Origin: Pseudoscleropodium purum
Taxonomy: Eukaryota; Streptophyta; Bryopsida; Hypnales; Brachytheciaceae
Assembly: GCA_963969395.1 (NCBI GenBank)
Contig: OZ017797.1
Coordinates: forward strand, 3,410,001-3,474,000
Direction: 5' to 3'
DNA length: 64,000 nt
In this document: piece by piece, positions 39,509-53,480 of the stretch
Numbering within the stretch: the stretch's first letter is position 1
How the letters are laid out: every line of letters starts with the position of its first letter
Notes under the pieces: generated by a model
The model's input: the letters and a program-made list of their open reading frames with translations, nothing else
Databases searched by the model: none
Told to the model about the DNA's origin: nothing
Translations under genes and position numbers: made by a program

Positions 39509-41618
39509 GACAAAAAATAATCCAAATTCCGTTCACAGGCTGACCAATACAGAAAGATTACATATGAACTACACAGCAAAAGTACTAGAACTTCCATAGG
39601 TCCTCTTATCTATACCCCAACCAACAATAAGCAAACTCAAAAAAAACCAATTGATATCCACAAGAGTAACATAGACCATACAACAAATGTACGTTGAAAA
39701 GAGTTTGATATCCACATGAACAAAAATTATGCATGCTGCAAAACCCATATTTGGGGGTTCCACTGAATCTGCTGAATCTAAATTTTGCTAAATGATGACA
39801 CAAATTGGGTGTTGTTGATATTTTTTAAACCCTAGAAGCACGGTAAAAGTGCACTTTTGGTATCATTTTACTTGCTCAAACAAGAACTACTAAATGCCAG
39901 GTCCTGACAAATGAAATAATTTGGCTAAGTTTACAGTAAGTTCAATGAAAAATCAGGGACATCTAATACTTGCCTTCATGTTCTGGTGCAACTTGAACAC
40001 ACACACAACCCTATTCTTGCGTTGAACATACACACAACCGAAGCATGTGCTGCGAAACAGAAAAGACTCAGGTTCTTTAGTCAAACTCTGATTTGCTGAG
40101 TTACTTGACTACGGGTTCCAAAACTTGAAAACAATGCTATTCACTCAACTCAACTAACCACTTAGTACTTGAACTAAAATAGAATCCCACTACAGAAGCT
40201 TATAGCCAGTTATTGTGACTTCACATCATACTTTACAGTTCAAAGATGTAGAGCATGGTTTCTTCTTTCGAATGATATATGTTTGGTACCTCCTTTGAAG
40301 GTTCCTAGATGATTCAATTCAACTCCAAAAGATACGGCAGTAGGCACTTTGGGATTAATAAGTAACTAACTCCTACAAGAGCAAACTCATAAATTCAATC
40401 TCCTACCAAGCAGAAATAAGTCCAATGAAATGATGAAGTTCCGCATTCCCTTCACAAGAATGGAAACACATTATGGTGCAATACAACTGCCCCACATCAT
40501 GTGAGCAAATACAAACATTTGAAAGCACAAACCTGTCACTGAATGAGATTGTAAAATTGCAATTGTCCTCAGCCATCGGCGCACATTCCAATTAACATTG
40601 CCTACTGTGCAAATCCTCCTCCGCACATGTACTCTCCTCGTTCTCCTCGTTCTATTCCACAACTTGCATACCTCTTAGAAGGAGTTGTGCAATTGCTCTC
40701 ACACATTGCCTATTATGACGTGAGAGTGACACACATCGCATGTCCCTGAGCCTCGCTAAATGCATAGGAACCTCTTCAGCATAAGCCCTTCCCTAATCTG
40801 GTATTCCCAAAGACAAGAACGGTAATTAGGATTGGGTCCTTCATCCTTGTGCGAAGACGAGTCTACGACACCCATTGCCACCACCACGTCTTGTGTCTCC
40901 TCCCTCAAAGCTCCTCTTGTTCTCTATCGATACCTTAATACAAATGACACAAGCATAACAATGTCCAACGAACAAATCAGGCAAGACTCATACATGTATG
41001 TGTGTATGCATGAGTCCTTGCCTAATTTCCACCCTGGACATTGTCACACATATAATCTACATAATTACATAGAAAGGACATACATACATAGCAATATAGT
41101 TAGCGTAAGTTTGAAGTGGTTAGACGAAATGGATTTCACCTGCGATGCATTGAAATTACAACTATCACTAAACACCACCGACCGATTTCATCCTCCAATA
41201 ATTGATTAAAACATCAAAAATCAGCAAATCTGCCACCACGGTGGTCCAACATGATGAGCAGCTTCTTCGTCTGGCCTCCATGTGATGCTATTTGCAATGC
41301 CTGCAACTCCATCTCCTGTGACCACCGACATTGACATCAATTAATGGCTGTACCAAAGCTAGACATATTCAATAAACGTTGAGGGCGATGAATACTGCTC
41401 TTATATATTATCCCTTGTGGACCAAGGATTCATGGTATGAAAATGACAAATTTGATTGATCGTGCTGTGAAAAATCAATCATTCAGATGGGGTCGAATTT
41501 TCAAACCAAAAAATCAGTGAAGCACATTGCATGTGATGATCAAAATTATACTAAATATATTTGGACAAGAAAGTCGGTCCCTTTGAACCACTCAAAACTT
41601 TGACACGCAACAGGAGGC
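39509..41618. other. Moderately GC-richer region, no gene recognised
   Basis: Composition rises from about 39.9 kb. Open frames up to 125 codons exist (for example plus 40832-41209, without an ATG start at its head) but none shows a domain, and none joins into a phase-consistent exon set. It may hold untranslated or non-coding transcripts or a decayed gene. Confidence 0.35.
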
Positions 41619-42540
41619 CCAATTCACATGTGCCTTACCTTGTTCACAACGCCCAGTTGGTTAGAGTGCGGCTTCTTTACGCAGAAGTACGTCTTGGGCG
41701 TTGGCACAGAATAAACCCTGAAATAGAGAAACCCATATGAGAAAGACACCCAAGTCCAATTGGAGATCAATCAAAAACGAAAGACAAGAGATCCCATGCG
41801 TGCTAGTCGATTCGGCACACGCGGAATTTGCAACGCAGCCTCAGAGGTCGACCGGCTGCTAAATCGAACATGGAAACAGGGGAACACCAAAAGTCACTCT
41901 AGAAGTACAATTGCAAGCACCTCGCCACAAACACTGTTAGGGTTCTACTGTACACCAAGAGGCACCGTTGATCAATTGCAAATCGCGTGTCGGCTTCGTT
42001 TGAAATGGTTTGTAACAAGACGTAATTGCAAATTGACTAACAAACAAAATACGACTGGGAACAAACAGATCAGATTTGTACCGTAGGGCCTCGATTTCGT
42101 TCTCGTGAGAAGAACCTCAAACCCCGGAACCTCCTACAGCTTCTTGCGCTCACCCAGTTGCCTCCTTCGTGCAAATCAAGCGCACAGTTCATCCCACCAA
42201 TTCGCCAACACGCACACGGTCCGAAATTGGCTTTCGATTATCGAAGTCCGACGACGAACAGGCGTGATGCTTGCCTTAGCCGACAAATTGGGAAGAGCAC
42301 GCACTTGCTGCGAGCCATCCCCGCTTCCACCATAACAGATCCATATCCGACTTTCTACAGTCCCGAAATTCATACAAACAGTGGCTTGCAATGCAAAAAC
42401 CCTGCTTTGATGTGTGGGACCTGAGTCATATTTGATCGGAACTGCTACAGTGTACTATATCGGAGGAAGACTGGGCTCGTGCCAGAGAGACCTACCTTGT
42501 GAGCTATGCATTCATCGTCAAGGTTTGCGAAAAATAGGAT
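41619..42540 (-). pseudogene. Duplicated 5' end (promoter, leader exon, intron) of the trihelix gene
   Basis: Matches 25772-26900 in the same orientation over the acceptor, leader intron, leader exon and promoter ('gagaaagacacccaagtcca', 'gtcgaccggctgctaaatcg', 'aaatcgcgtgtcggcttcgt', 'aacaaaatacgactgggaac'). Relative to the gene copy it lacks exactly the stretch equivalent to 25795-25992, which is most of the first coding exon including both ATGs. No trihelix domain follows. It can therefore at most drive a non-coding transcript or a fused neighbour. Confidence 0.8.
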
Positions 42541-45500
42541 TTGAAGATTGTCCTTCAGAACTGACTCTCGCGATTCCTTGCTTTGCAGAATTGTTAACCT
42601 CGAAAAGACCAAATGACCGTTAAACATACGGAAGAGATTGCATGAAGTCAATTTTGGTGGGATGTTAACAAAATGTATCTTTCTAGGGATAATAATATTA
42701 GTGATAAAATAAATTTTTTTCATTTAAGTGTCCCGATCAAAAGCTATGTTTTCCGAGAACTTTTGAGGCAACTCAGGTAGCTTGGGGCAGCATGTACAAC
42801 ATTTTTCTTCTACTTTTGAAATTAGGCACATATGATACAAGATCCAAATGTCAAAAAATACAACCATGTGCAGTATAAAAATCTCACTTCAGGAGGAATT
42901 AACGTCTCTGGGCTCTATCAAGCAAGGTCAGAAAAAAAAACACCTCTTTTTTCTAATTTCAAATGTTACAAGTTGAATTTTGAAAAAAAGAACTTACTTT
43001 TATAATTATTCCTCACCGCCCTAGAAAGTGACAGTTTTACACACTTTCTGAGTTTCTGCCCCCAAAAGTGCCTCTGTCAGTCCTTCACGGGGTTAACAGC
43101 TTGAAAAGTTTGGCAGGTATGAGCAATGCAGTGGCTCTCCGAGCGCCACCTTGAAAGCTTAGTCTGCAATGCTCAGCCTGTGCAATAGCTCTCTCTCGTT
43201 TGGAACTGAGTATCTGTAGAATGATGAGCATTGAGATGTGTTCTTCACGTGCTGGATTTTGTCCTTCAATGGTCGAGCATTCAAGCAAATGAAGCAATGG
43301 TGAGGCCGGATCAATCTTTTTCTAATGTCATGTTAAATAATGCGACCCAGATTTGTCGTTGGCGCTCACTGTACGTAGCCTCAGAGCGCGCGTTGTTGTC
43401 AACTTCAGTCGTTTGGTTTGCTACTATGAAGCTAAGTCGAGCATGGAAGCAGAGGAACAGGTTCATCCCAACTTCGATCAAGTCTAACCCTAAACCCTGC
43501 AAATCGCAATGGCTAAATTATCTGACACTGCAACTCTTTCTTGAAGTCCGAATTTGGCTTCTGAACGTGAACAATTGGTCTGTGGTGACGGTCATGGCGG
43601 AATTCTACAACTGTACACAACGATACGTTTGTAATTAACTCTCACTCAATCGAGAACTGAAGCTCAAATCCTGTTGAACGGCCTGCATTCAAATTCCTGG
43701 AGCATTGAGGGATCGTAACAACGAAACAGAGACGACATCAGAATCAAACAAGAATAAGATGCACGATGCATAATTATACCTACCATTATCCATGCGGATA
43801 ACTTGTCATGTCAACATTGGTCTTTTGTAGAAAACATCCACATGTGAAATTTTAAATAGGCAGCCTTCTCAGAGAAATTAAGCATGAAGTGGAACAACAA
43901 ACTCGAACAAAGTATGAAGTTAAATCGACAATGGTCATAGGCACGAGGGATCACGTACATGGGTTCATACGTAATGCATCTTTCCCTTGGAAGTGGATCA
44001 TCATTGTAGGTTAAAGTTTGCTTTTTCAACAAAACATTGCGTCACTTGCAATACTTTCTTCACAATTCCAAATCAAAGCATTCAAAGGTAACGAAACCAT
44101 TGTCTATATATCCCAAGATAGACCTTGTACGAAGAACTATGGAATCATACAACTTGATCTCATTTAAGTGACAAATTAATGTCTACTGATCAATGTGGAT
44201 TTTGAATATCAAAAAACCAAAAAAATATTCAAACATTTCAATTGACCGTTTCATTCGTTAAAAGGAAATGAAAAAATTTAAAAAACATTTCAATTGGAAC
44301 CCGGCCTCACATATATCGTACCCGATATCTTGTTTCTGTCCTTTGGGGTGGAGTCAATTGCATGAGTCTTACACCTGAATCCTGACTACTGTGGACAGTT
44401 CTCACTACTCTGAAGTCTCCAGGGGTGCCCAGTTCTCACTCAACCTCTCAGGTTTCTAATCATGATATTCTAGCTTGTCAGCAAATCCTGCGTAAAAGTT
44501 GTGAGTCGTAGGTTGCATTGTCTTACCTTAACTTAATGAAAAAGACTAGATTCGATCAGAAGCTAGCTAGGCTTGCTGCAAAAACTTAAACTTATTATAT
44601 ATTAATTTGCCAAGCGCTTCAGTCGAGCGCGCTTCTGCAACTGAACTGGTTCTGCTGTTACATGCAGGTCGAAGTTAAAGAGTTCCAGACTTCCAGCATG
44701 CATCGATCGATCAAGTCTGCCCCACGCACTCGATCACCGGCTCTGTTTGCAGCAACCCGGCCTTGAAATCTTGTTTGCAGACCTTTCTGGAAGAAAGTGG
44801 ATCGATGTTCTACTAGCTAGTACCGGTAAGTTTTGTATCTTATGATGGTTTGAACTCGATCGGAAGGCTCTGGGAATGATCAGTTGAGGAAGAATTTGGA
44901 TCTGCGCAACAGAGATCTCAGAACAATCGATCACCCTGGCCAGTTCATCCAGGGATCGACGACGTACGTACTGGGACTGTAAAACTGGACACGAAGACTG
45001 GATATGCAAATGTTGACTTCCCGGAATAGCTTCTGTGGGAATGTGTTTGGTTTGAGTAATCCCAATGGGAGACGCTAAATCCGTCCAACGAAGGGTGAAA
45101 ATGCAGGATTTTTTTAACCCCCGGGAAAACACTGAAGTTTTTTATTTTTCTCAAAAAAAAATTTGTAAATTTTGAGTTTATATTTGCAATCAGAGACCCC
45201 AAATTAGCTAGGAGGGGTCTAGAATATACCTTAGACACAGCTCAAATAGGGGGCATTTTTACTTTTATCCCCAATGAATCTCAAAATTACCTTGTTGAGA
45301 CCACTTCGTGGATTGGATTTAGTGTCCTCCAATCCCAATAGTTATAATAGAGACAAGTTTCCTGAGGTACTTGTGGACATTAATCCCTAAACGCCCCAAG
45401 GGACCCAAAGTGTCCCCACTACATAGTTCCAAGTCCAACTCCAAGTACTATAACTTTTGCATTGAATGTCCAAATTCAATAAAACTTGCTGGAAATTTTG

Positions 45501-46560
45501 TACCATCTCTTCTTATTTGTATGGTAAAAATTTTCAGATCAATTCAAGATGTACTAATTTTTTGGAAGTCAATCAAAGTTCACATGTTCAATTCAAGTTT
45601 ACCAATTAATTTGCATTTTATGGTTGCAACTTTGGGGGCTTGTAAGGTAGAACCACCTATACCCAATTGGGCTCCAGTACCCAACTTGTAGCATGCATTT
45701 ATTTCCAACCAAGGTTGAAACAAATTCCAACCAAAGCTTTAAATGTGTGTTTTCCCCTTTCCAAGGTTGGGACCAATAAGGTCATGACACATGTCCCAAA
45801 TTAGTGAATGGGAAAGTAGGAAGTAGTGAACAAAATGTAGTTCTTGAATGATCCGAATTGCAAGACTCTAGACTTTGGCCATGGGTTCTACCTACTTTTT
45901 GCCTTCAAAAAAACATAGTAATTTCAATTTTGAGAATAAAATTATAGAAAAATTGGAGACCCTATATCCCTTATTTTTCTACAAAGGAACAATATGCATC
46001 CCCTCATACTCCTTGTTGTGTGTCATTAATTGTTTAAATGATCAGGTATGGGTGGTTCTACCTTATTTTCTCCATCAAATATTTGTTTTCAATAAAAAAA
46101 AATATTGTTGGATTTTGTTTTCCTTGAAGTATAGTTATTGTGGCAAAATTTTCTTGTCAATCCAAGTTGTTTTGAATGTTTGGGAGCAATTCGAAGTTCA
46201 AAATCTATAATTTTTTGAATTACAATGAACTCTAGTAGCTTGTTTCTTCTTCATACATTTTTATTTCCAAAACTAAAAAATTGGAAAAGTTGCACATATT
46301 AGTCCACTTTGTGTGGTCAAATTTCATATCAATCTAATGAGTTATGAGTGTCTAAAAAGCATTTTAGTAAGAAGAAGTTCAAATGTAGAGGTGTTTTTTG
46401 CAACTTTGGGGGCTATTTTTGACATTTCTAAGCCATTTTGTAGTCACAAGTGAATGAGTAAGTTGAACGATACTTTCTTTCACTAATGTATTTATAAGTT
46501 GGTTATAAAGCACTTTATAGTTTAAAGTTTTTTCATTTAAGTAGGTTTAGAAATAGAGTT
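42541..46560. other. Mixed region with GC-richer islands, no gene recognised
   Basis: GC-richer islands lie near 43080-43740 and 44480-45130. The first has a plus-strand open frame (43231-43638) and the second a minus-strand frame of 132 codons (45132-44734; RRRSLDELARVIDCSEIS is part of it). Neither has a recognisable domain or a clear ATG context. The rest is AT-rich. Confidence 0.35.
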
Positions 46561-47110
46561 TCACTTCCAAATGTGTTGCTAGGAAAATTTCATCATCTTT
46601 TTTTGACACTAAAATACTATAATCTTGCAATCTACTTGGCCAAATGACTTCAAATTTGATTGACCTCATCTACAACATGTACATTACAAGATTGTATTGT
46701 TGAGATTTCTATACCTTAGTGAAATTTAGATCTATAACACTTCAAAAGCAATGATGTTTTTAAACTCAAAAAAGCCTTGGCTGTTAATAGGCCGTGTTGA
46801 AGTGGGCACCTTCCAAAATGTCTCATTTTCCTTTTTGGTATTGTGCTTAGTTAATGTTATTAGACAAATTCAATTTTCATGTTTTTTTGTTGGCAAGTGA
46901 AAGGAATTTTCAATGGACCAAAGAATGTAGTATTTGGATACTAGATGCAAAAGTTATAAAGGGTCAAAGTCTTTTTTGGTAGAGATTCTAAAATGCTTCT
47001 TCCACATAGGTGCATATTGATTTTGGAGATTGATGTACCCATAGTGATGATGGTGATTTGGGATCAATGGCACATTTAAAGGTGCCCACCTTATATATGA
47101 ATTCCTATTG
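46560..47110. repeat. Interspersed repeat pair, copy 1 (partner 51480-52660, interrupted)
   Basis: Shares 'atttggata', 'atgcaaaagttat', 'aagggtcaaagt', 'ttggtagag', 'cttcttccacat' and 'attgattttggagat' with 52470-52600 in order. A further match upstream ('atcttgcaatcta') lies near 51490. Non-coding. Confidence 0.7.
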
Positions 47111-50100
47111 GTGTCTTGGAGCATCTACATCCAAAGGGGTAATTTTTAGAATTTGAGCATTGAGTGCAAAATTGCAAGTGAACTTCATTGGAGTGATTAG
47201 GTTATTTACATTCATATACATCTAGAAAGATTTTATTCATTACTTTGGGATAAGTATTGTGAAAATTATTGAGCTTATTTTTTATAGGCAAACTTAGAAA
47301 TTCTTGAGAAAATAATATATTGGATCCATTTTAAACTCAATTTTAACGATTTTTCAAAAATAAAGAATTGCACATGGTTCTAGAACAATCTCACCATTAG
47401 GATTAGCATGCTTCAATTCCACATTAATGCTATCAACAATTTATTTTTTTCCTCTATTATATACCTATTTTGACTCAACAATTTTTTAGAAAATGAAAAT
47501 TACGAGGAAGGGTGGTTATTTTTTTCTAGACTTTCAACTCAATTCTTCAATATATTTTTTTGTATTCACAAGTCTATTGTCCAAAAAATTTAAGTTAAAA
47601 AGATTCAAAGCTTTAGAATCTAGTCAAAATAGGAATAAAAAAAACTTGATTTTTTCACTTTATAATAAGTGTTTATATCATGTAATTGATAAAATCAAAT
47701 TTTATGAAATTTCTTGTAGACATTTTTGTACTAGTTTAATACAAGATCCTATGATTGAATATGCAAAGAAACAAATATTTAACAAAAAATCGATGTTTTG
47801 CATTGGAAATGGTAGTTTTTAATATAAAGATGGCCTAGGGATTCTAGGGTTTAATGATTTGTATGACTTTTGGAACATCTTTTTATTTAAAATTTAAAAA
47901 AACAATATAGACTTGCATCATTTCACTTGAAGGGGTTGACAAAAGGCCAAAAGATTGAAAAGTAATGCAAGCCATTTCAAATAGCCTCTAAGGCTTCAAT
48001 CCTAATTAATCAAAGAAGGGCTCTTCTACTCCATATCAAGATAATGTTATTAGCTACATATTACAAGAGATGAGTCCATTGCATCCAAATTATTGCCTTG
48101 CCATCAAAGAATAAATGAAAAATTTTAATTTTACTTCTACAAATTTCATAGTCAATTATAAGAAAAGGTGATAACAATTGAATTTATGCTTATTTTCTGA
48201 CAAAGTATGATTTAATATGAATTTTTAAATAAATTATCCAAACAATCCATAAAAATAACCTCTAAATAGTCCATAAAGTCTTAAACCTCTTCTTCCTTTA
48301 AAAAAACAATATAAAATCCATCCACAATAGTTGTTATTCACCTAAAATGCTTTTAATATTTTTTTAAACAAAAAATATTTATGATATTAAAAAAATCAAT
48401 TTTATAATAACTTTACATTCAAAAGATAGAAGTTCTAACACAATGGTCCCTAATGCACTCTATAATTGTCTTTTCAATGCTTTAATTGTGGCCACTATTC
48501 ATCCCATTAATTGTCCCATTGTAGCCAAAATTCCCTTAGGGGACTCTTAAAGGTTTGGGTATCTCAATTTTTGGCATAATTTTTGAAAATCTTTGTGGAG
48601 ATTGAATATCTAAAGAACTTTGTAGGAATATATTTTATTTTCAAATTCAACTCATGGTTAATAAGTTACAACCATTTTTGAGAAAAATAGGTGAGAAGGG
48701 ACAACAAAGGCATATCAAATCTCATTGACTTTCACCATGGGTACTAGAATGGACAAGGACCACTACAAAAAAGGGGTAATGGGTGTGGATTTAGACCCAT
48801 AGTAAGGAACAACCACTAGTGGGTAACTAGTTGACAAAAGCCATAGGACCATGAAATTATCATATTTAAATAGCAATTTTATTTTTAATTAATTTTAAAA
48901 AAACATTGAATGATTTTGCTAATTCTAGGACTAGATAGTTGATTCTACAACTGAATGTAAAGCCAATTTGCCAAGAATTCAAAAAATTCATTAAATCAAG
49001 TAATACCATTCCATCATTTGACCATCTCCTATCAAGAAATTTTTTATAGCAAATAAAGGAGTGACTTCATTGACATTTCGAGAGAATGATGAGTAGATAG
49101 ATTGTTTCTATTATGAAATGGCCATCGTCCATCATGAATCCTCCAAGGGTATGGGATACTTCGAAGATGAGAGCTTAACCACTCATTGACAAAACACATG
49201 AATTGTACATGTTCAAAGTAGAATTTTAGACCTCATTTGGATATAGTAGAATAAATTTTTATAGGAAAGTTCAACTAAGAAAAGTTGGAAAATCAAGCTA
49301 AATTTCATCTCTAGAAATCCATTTGTGATTTTAAGCTTCTTAAGCAAGTTATGGACAAAATTCAAAGAGAAGATGTTTGAAAATGTTTCTTCCAATCCTA
49401 CTTGAATTTTGTTCATAACTTGTAATTAGAGGCTCAAAATCTCAAATAGATTTTAGGAGATGAAAGTTAGCTTGATTTTTCACATTAATATGATTCAAAG
49501 TTTTTTGAAAAAATTATTGTACTAAATATGCATGTATGAGGTTTGAAATTCTACTTTGAATACTTTTGAATTGAGCACTTACTAATCCTCTAATTCTAAT
49601 TTATATATCCCTCATGAGTTGTTCTACCTCTTATCACCTCACTTGTGTAAATAGATTTTCATCTCATTTATTTGTTAATTTAAGTGGCTTTTGAAGCTAT
49701 GTTAGAGATTCATGCATAAGGTGAGTAGTTGTATGAGGGTAGAAAATGTAGGTTAAGTGAATAATAATAGGCTTAATTAGATGAATCCCCAAATGTAAGT
49801 GTTTTATATAGCGTCAAAATGTAGCTCACCTACAATAGAGCAACATAGAAATTGATTGGGAACATCTAGGTTCTCTTTGTACAAGAATTGCACACTTTGT
49901 TTGCCTGTTGGGAGGTTGTAGTAGGCATTAGATGCTTGTAGAAATTAGAGATTTTAAAGTTTTGAAAAAAAAATATCCTACTTCTCAAATACAAGTTCAT
50001 CTTCAAATTTACTTTTTAGATTTGTATTTTCTAAAAATATATAGTGGAAAAATTGAATAAAAAATTACCTATTGTATTGCCAATTCTTGGAACATTGTGG

Positions 50101-50652
50101 CATTGTATGATGTGTTGAGTGTCTTAGATTGCCTTGAAAATTGGTATTTATATACCTAACATGATTATCCATAAGAAAAAAAGTTAACCTCAAAGTTTGT
50201 AGTGCAAAAAAATTTAGCAAACAACAGCCATTTGAAATTCTTGGGCACAATAAAAAAATCTTAGGCTTTGAATGCAAATATCTTTCAATCTATATAGTCA
50301 AACATTACAAAAAAATTTCACATGATCTCATGCAAGTTAAGTACAAGATCTTCTAGTTACATTCTCAAAAAATCCATTTTCAATCAACACAATAGAAATG
50401 GTAGTTTTGAGTGTTTTTTAGTTAAAGATTGCTTTGGGACTTTAAAGCTGGGGTTAATCAAGAATACCTCTACTTGAAGTTGAATACATGAGTATAATGG
50501 CCCAATATTGATGCGTTGGAATGCACCAAACATTTGAAAATTTTAAAGGATAGATAATATTTGGAAGTAGAAAGCTTGAAAGATTATAATAATGATTTTT
50601 ATTGAATTTGGAATGTGATTCTACAAAGTCAATTTCAAATGGATATTTTCAA
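47110..50652. other. AT-rich intergenic DNA, no gene
   Basis: The longest frame (plus 47493-47822, 109 codons) is Phe/Lys/Asn-rich with no domain, as expected by chance in AT-rich DNA. Nothing else is recognised. Confidence 0.45.
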
Positions 50653-50679
50653 ACTTCAATCCATACACTTGATGAAATA

Positions 50680-50766
<87 letters not shown>

Positions 50767-50796
50767 GTTTATTTCATCAAGTGTATGGATTGAAGT
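50653..50796. repeat. 144-bp palindrome: 31-bp perfect arms around an (AT)n microsatellite
   Basis: The left arm 50653-50683 ('acttcaatccatacacttga...') is the exact reverse complement of the right arm 50766-50796. The ~82 bases between are an almost pure alternating TA run, itself self-complementary. The whole can fold as one hairpin or extrude as a cruciform. Open frames of repeated Ile-Tyr on both strands here are artefacts of the run. Confidence 0.95.
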
Positions 50797-50799
50797 TGT

Positions 50800-52430
50800 G
50801 CCTCTTGAAGTTTTTTTGGATGACCAAACAACATTGGGCAAATTATAGGGCATAATCTTTTGGTTTTGCTTTTGAAATTGGCAAGTATATCTAATATGAT
50901 TCAATGACAATGAGCCCAAAAGAGGCAAACATGTGTTTATGTTTCAATTTCTTCCCCTCTCCTTTTGGAAAATTCTAAAGTAGTTGATTTTAATTTGCCC
51001 CCTCTCTAATGTCGTTGATCTCCAATTAAAACATGGATACATATGGGATATATGTAGGATATATATACATACAAATATTTATATGGCAAACAAATTTTAA
51101 ATATCCCGTATCATTTACTAAAAAAACTGATGATAAAGAAATATAAATATAGATGAAATATGTCACAAACATACACCTCGTTTGCTAAACCAATTGCACA
51201 CTAACATGTGAACCCCCATCATATTTTTTAGAAAAGTTTAATTGCCAATGGCACGTATACCCCACCAATTTTTCATGTGTGGTTTTCTCAAAATTAGCCA
51301 CACTTGCCCACAATGACAATGAGCTCAAAAGAAGTAGTAACTGCCTTTTTCAATATGTATCTTATAGAATATAATAACTAATGGCTAAAAGGAATTTATG
51401 TTATTGTAAAAATATCACAACAAGAGAGTCAATCAAGCTCTACCAATCCTTTCTCAGAAGGCCAAAAAAACTCTTTGTTTACTAACTTCAAATGTCATGA
51501 TCTTGCAATCTATGTTGTCAAAAATTTTGTTTTTTCCCACACATGTCTATTAATAGCACTTCAATACAATTTTGTCAAAGGATTCTAAAAGTAATTTCTT
51601 TTACTTATTTTTGCTCAATGTACTAAAAAAGTTAAATTTTGACCATTTTCAATCCAAAATGTATCATAGCTTGTGTAGGTAAAAGCACACAACGCTAGAC
51701 TATTGGGTCAATCAAAAAGGTTTGCAAGGGATATAGTTCATGACCTCCTTCTAACTAGCTCACAAGAAAGTTACATCATTACTAAAGAATTCTCTACCAT
51801 CGATGATAAAAAAAAAAGTAGTCTATTTTCTCCTTTCAACAATAGATATGAATAGAATTGCCAATTTGAATGAAAAAAGTGCATGAAGATATCTCCATAA
51901 TATAGAGATTATTAAGAGTAATAGAGGGATGAATTTCAAATAAATCACTTGACTAAAATATCGGTGATTTCATTTTGATCCCATCTTCCAAAATGAAAAA
52001 ATGAGGACTGATTAGTTGCTAACTTAGCCAAAGATTATTAGATGATTCATATTGGATGAAATGTTCCCAGTGACAGTCAGTGAGTTAGTGGCAGAAACTA
52101 AAGTTAAAGTTAATCCTCTTCTCTTGTTTTTTCAGACTTGAGACAGTTGAATGGCATTAATTAATTGCACGGAGACCGGATCAGTAACTGGATAATTAGG
52201 GTCAACTACCTTAATTGATTCATATCCTCTTGAGTCGAGGCACTAATCATGAGTGCAGATAAGACTAATATATCCTGTTTCTTTTAATGGAGAGATCATT
52301 TATTGACTTTACTTGTGAAAGATTCCTCCGAGGTGATTCAAACTTTTAAACCCTAAGGGGGGCACCCCAAAACTGCCACTTTTTTCTACTGTGGGTAGTT
52401 ACTATTAATTAGAATGGTGAAATTTTCATT
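50800..52430. other. AT-rich intergenic DNA, no gene
   Basis: Only a short match near 51490 to the repeat at 46560-47110 is seen. Confidence 0.45.
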
Positions 52431-52660
52431 GATTTCCTTGTTGGGCATGAGTGAGAGGAGTTTCCATTGCACCAAAGAACATGGCATTTGGATATTGTAT
52501 GCAAAAGTTATGAAGGGTCAAAGTATTTTTTTTGGTAGAGGTTTTGAAATTGTTTCTTCCACATAATTTACGTATACATTGATTTTGGAGATGTACTTAG
52601 AGTGATGATGGCGATTTTAGGTTAGTGGTGCATTTTTAGAGGTATTCACCTTAAGTGCTT
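52431..52660. repeat. Interspersed repeat pair, copy 2 (partner 46870-47100)
   Basis: Same order of shared words as in copy 1, from 'accaaagaa' near 52480 through 'gtgatgatgg' near 52603 to 'caccttaag' near 52650. Same orientation. Confidence 0.7.
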
Positions 52661-53253
52661 TGCCATTTATATTATGAATGTTGAATAAAATGCTTTAGGT
52701 GAATGTTTTGTTTAAGTTTCTTCCAATTTATCCCACACAATGCTTGAATCATTGAATCTTAAGATAATCTCTCCTTATAACTAATTTGATCTAATTCAAT
52801 GTTATTAGAGTAAATAATATATGTTCAACAATTACACTTAAAGACATTATAAACTACTAATATTTTGTAGTTTTTATGGTCCTACATTAACCTTTTACAG
52901 CCTCAATCTTGTTTAGATTTTTTTAAATTGTTGCCTACATTTTTGATGTATTTTTTGATTCCATGTCATCAAAGTAGTCATAAAGGAAGTTTTTTTTGAG
53001 AGAATTAAGAATTATATTGGATGATTAAGAATTTATTTGGGTGAAACATCACCCTAAGACACTAGTATGCTTACCATCCACAATAGGCACTAGAGGACAC
53101 TTATGGAGATAATTTTTGCAAAATACACATATTATTGTGACCTCTCATAATTACTACAATTCCTAACTTATGATATATCTAGTGTAGTTTAAACAACATG
53201 CAAGAACCTTCAAATACAATATACCTTGTAGGTTAAGGTAAGATAGTTGCATC

Positions 53254-53480
53254 TAAGGAGCGCTTTACACATGGGCCGATCAAATTAAGAGGCCATGGGA
53301 CTTTATGGCCAAACTTCTTGACGTAGGAGCTGGGCTGCTATGTAGGCAGTTTGGAGGGCAATAGACTTTGGATTGTGCAGCCTTGTGTGAAGGGTCAAGA
53401 GGCCAAAGTCATTTTTTTGAAATTTGATTGGTGGAGGCGGATAGACTCTCAACCTTTGGCCCATGTGTGAAGCGGCCCTA
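53254..53480. mobile_element. Candidate MITE with ~24-bp imperfect terminal inverted repeats
   Basis: The left end 'taaggagcgctttacacatg' plus 'ggcc' is matched by the complement of the right end, 'tagggccgcttcacacatg' plus 'ggcc', with about four mismatches. The 227-bp element is non-coding and is GC-richer than its surroundings. A clear target-site duplication is not seen, so the superfamily is open; hAT-like ends are possible. Confidence 0.55.

Noticed and set aside
47493..47822. 109-codon plus-strand frame
   Set aside because: The Phe/Lys/Asn/Ile composition mirrors AT-rich DNA, and there is no domain or splice context.
50602..50928. Open frames of repeated Ile-Tyr on both strands
   Set aside because: They are translations of the (AT)n microsatellite and have no coding meaning.
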